DNA from: an uncultured Enterobacter sp. | Lineage (GTDB): Bacteria > Pseudomonadota > Gammaproteobacteria > Enterobacterales > Enterobacteriaceae | Reading direction: 5' to 3' | Assembly (NCBI GenBank): GCA_946477805.1 | Contig: CAMKZP010000149.1 | Location: 1 to 8,083, forward strand | Length of the DNA: 8,083 bases | Program-made: the position numbers and the translations under genes | The notes under the pieces: generated by a model | The model's database searches: none | What the model was told of the DNA's origin: nothing | What the model saw: the letters and a program-made list of their open reading frames with translations, nothing else | Shown: in pieces, positions 7,001-8,083 of the stretch | How positions within the stretch are numbered: position 1 is the stretch's first letter | Layout of the letters: each line of letters starts with the position of its first letter

Positions 7001-7873
7001 GCTGTCGCGCAGCAGCGCGTTGCCCGATGCGTTAACCGAGCCCTGGCTGGAGTCGATATCCAGCGCGTCGAGCTTCATATTGCCGTCGATGCTGCTGACT
7101 TTAAGCAGCATGCTGTAGACCGTCAGATCGGTATCGCCCGTCAGGCGCAGCTGCTCCCCTTTAAACTCTTCGATATTCAGGTTGAGCGGCAGATGCACGT
7201 CCGTCATCTCCGGTAAAACCGGTTTCGAGAAGAGTTCGTTAAGCGTTTCGCCCAGCGGCTTTTCGTCCGGCTGCGGGTTTTGGATCTTCGGCTCGACGAT
7301 CTCCTCCTGCGCCACGTCGGCCACTTTTGGCAGCGCGATCAGCAGCCCCTGCAGCGAGGTTGGCGTCAGGGTGAGGTTTTTCTCCTGCCAGCGCAGGCCG
7401 GAGGTGAAGTCCATCACCGACACCGTCGTGTCGTCGATTTTGATATTGACGTTATCCAGCGCCACGCGATAGAGCGCGATCGGGTACGGCGTGGAGAGGT
7501 TTAGCGGGCCGCTGTCCTCTTCTTCAACCGGCGCGGACTTCGGCATTTTTTCCGTATCTATCGCCACGTTGACATCTTTTAGCGACAGATCGTTGACGCA
7601 CAGCCTGCTGTCCCGCAGGCAGCCCAGCTTCACCGCCAGATGAAACTCACCCGCGTTAACCGCCACGCCGGGCTGTTCGTAACGAATATTTTTCAGGCGC
7701 AGATCGCGCCAGCCGCCGGTCACCTGGCCAATCTCCAGCCCCGGCACCCAGCGGTTGGCGGCGTTAAACAGCAGGTGCAGGCCGGTGGTGGTCCCCACCA
7801 GAAACGCGGCTGTACCGAGCAGCAGCACGATAAAAATCAGCACCCCGAGGCTTATCTTCTTCCATAAACTCAT
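4097..7873 (-). CDS. tamB: Translocation and assembly module inner-membrane subunit TamB
   Basis: TamB is a large AsmA-like protein anchored in the inner membrane and spanning the periplasm to TamA. It is implicated in outer-membrane protein assembly and, with YhdP and YdbH, in moving phospholipids to the outer membrane. Its 1258 residues match the E. coli length of about 1259. Residues 7-27 form one uncleaved N-terminal membrane anchor after Lys-Lys. The long middle consists of alternating short beta segments, the repeated pattern of a lipid-carrying beta-taco groove, with two cysteine pairs (Cys85/Cys92, Cys704/Cys713) that may be disulphides. The C-terminal TamB (DUF490) domain occupies roughly residues 910-1258 and ends in YQFEF with a terminal Phe. 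The ATG overlaps the tamA TGA in ATGA (7870-7873), and no strong ribosome-binding site precedes it, so translation is probably coupled. The frame is open throughout. Confidence 0.98.
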   Translation of the reverse strand: MSLWKKISLGVLIFIVLLLGTAAFLVGTTTGLHLLFNAANRWVPGLEIGQVTGGWRDLRLKNIRYEQPGVAVNAGEFHLAVKLGCLRDSRLCVNDLSLKDVNVAIDTEKMPKSAPVEEEDSGPLNLSTPYPIALYRVALDNVNIKIDDTTVSVMDFTSGLRWQEKNLTLTPTSLQGLLIALPKVADVAQEEIVEPKIQNPQPDEKPLGETLNELFSKPVLPEMTDVHLPLNLNIEEFKGEQLRLTGDTDLTVYSMLLKVSSIDGNMKLDALDIDSSQGSVNASGNALLRDSWPVDITLNSALNVEPLKGEKVKLKVGGALRDKLEFGVNLSGPVDMVLRGQTRLAEAGLPINLELVSKQLYWPFTGEKQFQADDLKLKLSGKMTDYTLSFRTAVKGQGVPPATITLDAKGNEQQVNLDKLTVAALEGKTELTALLDWQQAISWRGELKLTGINTAKEVPEWPSKLDGLIKTRGSLYGGTWQMDVPEIKLTGNVKQNKVKVEGSVKGNSYLQWTIPGLHVALGRNTADIKGELGVTDLDLDATIDAPNLDNALPGLGGTAKGLVKVRGTVDAPQLLADITANGLRWQALSIARVRVQGDVKSTDQIGGSLNLRVERISQPDVNVNLVTLEAKGNEKQHDLQLRVQGEPVSGQLHLAGSFDRKEQRWRGTLDNTRFSTPVGPLALSRSIALDYRNAEQKISIGPHCWTNPNAELCVPQTIDAGAQGRAQVNLNRFDLAMLKPFMPETTQASGVFSGKADVAWDTTKEGLPQGSVTLSGRNVKVTQDVNDAPLPLAFETLNLSADLHNNRAELGWLIRLTNNGQLDGQVQITDPQGRRNLGGSVNIRNVNLAMVNPIFSRGEKAEGILSANLRLAGDAQNPQLFGQMQLNGLDIDGNFMPFDMQPSQIAMNFNGRSSTLAGVVRTQQGQINLSGDADWSQLDNWRARVAAKGSRVRITVPPMVRLDVSPDVVFEATPSLFTLDGRVDVPWARIVVHDVPESAVGVSSDEVMLDNNLQPVEQQSAGIPINSNLIVHVGNNVRLDAFGLKARLTGDLKVAQDKQGLGLNGQITIPEGRFHAYGQDLIVRKGELLFSGPPDQPILNIEAIRNPEATENDVIAGVRVTGSADEPRAEIFSDPAMSQQDALSYLLRGQGLESGQSDSAAMTSMLVGLGVAQSGQVVGKIGETFGVSNLALDTQGVGDSSQVVVSGYVLPGLQVKYGVGIFDSLATLTLRYRLMPKLYLEAVSGIDQALDVLYQFEF

Positions 7874-8083
7874 AATTCAGGCCCCAGACCGATATAAAAC
7901 TGTAATCCGTGTTCGTCTTTGTCACCCACCGGAACGGCGAAATCGAGCTTGATGGGCCCGACCGGAGACTGCCAGCGCACGCCGACGCCCGCGCCGGTTT
8001 TGAAATCGCTGCGGCGAATGTCGTTCACCGCCTCACCGCCGTCGACGAACTCAGCCGGTGAAACCACGGAATAGCCGGATAGA
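7870..8083 (-). CDS. tamA: Translocation and assembly module outer-membrane subunit TamA, C-terminal end only
   Basis: This is the last ~70 codons of TamA, the Omp85-family outer-membrane barrel (about 577 residues when complete) that works with TamB. The segment DIRRSDFKTGAGVGVRW..SPVGPIKLDFAVPV..DEHGLQFYIGLGPEL is nearly identical to the E. coli C-terminus and holds the last barrel strands. The final strand, LQFYIGLGPEL, serves in place of the usual C-terminal Phe-ending signal. TamA stops with TGA overlapping the tamB ATG by 4 nt. Reading upstream, homology is good to FVDGGEAV (FVDSGEAV in E. coli). The preceding residues, LSGYSVVSPAE, do not resemble the expected NVTGKWWGAV. About the last 33 bases of the window are therefore suspect. 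The rest of the gene lies beyond the right edge. Confidence 0.93.
   Translation of the reverse strand, partial: LSGYSVVSPAEFVDGGEAVNDIRRSDFKTGAGVGVRWQSPVGPIKLDFAVPVGDKDEHGLQFYIGLGPEL

Noticed and set aside
4357..7867. Many long plus-strand open frames opposite tamB, ytfQ and ytfR
   Set aside because: They are antisense shadows caused by GC-rich third codon positions of the real minus-strand genes; they have biased composition, no ribosome-binding sites and no recognisable families.
8045..8083. A large in-frame deletion in TamA joining an IRGY-like loop motif to FVDGGEAV
   Set aside because: The Ser-Ile-Arg reading at the edge lies in a different frame from the TamA C-terminus, and the in-frame residues are LSGYSVV; there is no true loop motif, only unmatched sequence.

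Overview
The window is ordinary chromosomal sequence from a gamma-proteobacterium of the order Enterobacterales. Protein similarity to the Escherichia coli ytfT-ytfR-ytfQ / ppa / ytfP-tamB-tamA neighbourhood is very close, while the GC-rich third positions in the tam and ytf genes and the sequence differences point to an Enterobacter-like relative rather than E. coli. The genus is inferred from recalled protein sequences, not from a search.

Layout from left to right. Positions 1-12 match the end of the Tn5/Nextera mosaic-end adapter, so the left edge is a sequencing-library junction and not genome. Positions 13-1714 hold, on the minus strand, the N-terminal part of the sugar permease gene ytfT and the ATPase gene ytfR. 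ytfR carries an internal deletion of about 113 bp with a frameshift. Between ytfR and ytfQ (1715-1837) lies a pair of oppositely oriented GC-rich hairpin repeats that fill the intergenic space and include the ytfR ribosome-binding site. ytfQ (1838-2794, minus), an intact periplasmic furanose-binding protein gene, follows. The divergent region 2795-3102 holds the ytfQ promoter on the minus strand, with a GalR/GalS-type operator and a CRP-like half site, and the ppa promoter on the plus strand. ppa (3103-3633, plus), inorganic pyrophosphatase, ends in a terminator. The convergent gap holds a second, oppositely directed terminator for the operon that comes from the right: tamA (only its 3' end is present, up to the window edge), tamB (4097-7873) and ytfP (3750-4094).

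Functional grouping. YtfQ, YtfR and YtfT (with YjfF, expected beyond the left edge) form an ABC importer for galactofuranose-type sugars. The ytfR lesion removes part of the second nucleotide-binding domain and would probably inactivate uptake if it is real. TamA in the outer membrane and TamB spanning from the inner membrane form the translocation and assembly module, implicated in outer-membrane protein assembly and in phospholipid transport. ytfP sits directly downstream of tamB with a 2-nt gap. ppa is a housekeeping gene with its own promoter and terminator.

I see no undescribed biological system here. The observations most worth checking are the ytfR lesion, the hairpin pair that contains the ytfR Shine-Dalgarno sequence, the regulatory layout of the ytfQ promoter, and signs that both ends of the window are assembly artefacts.
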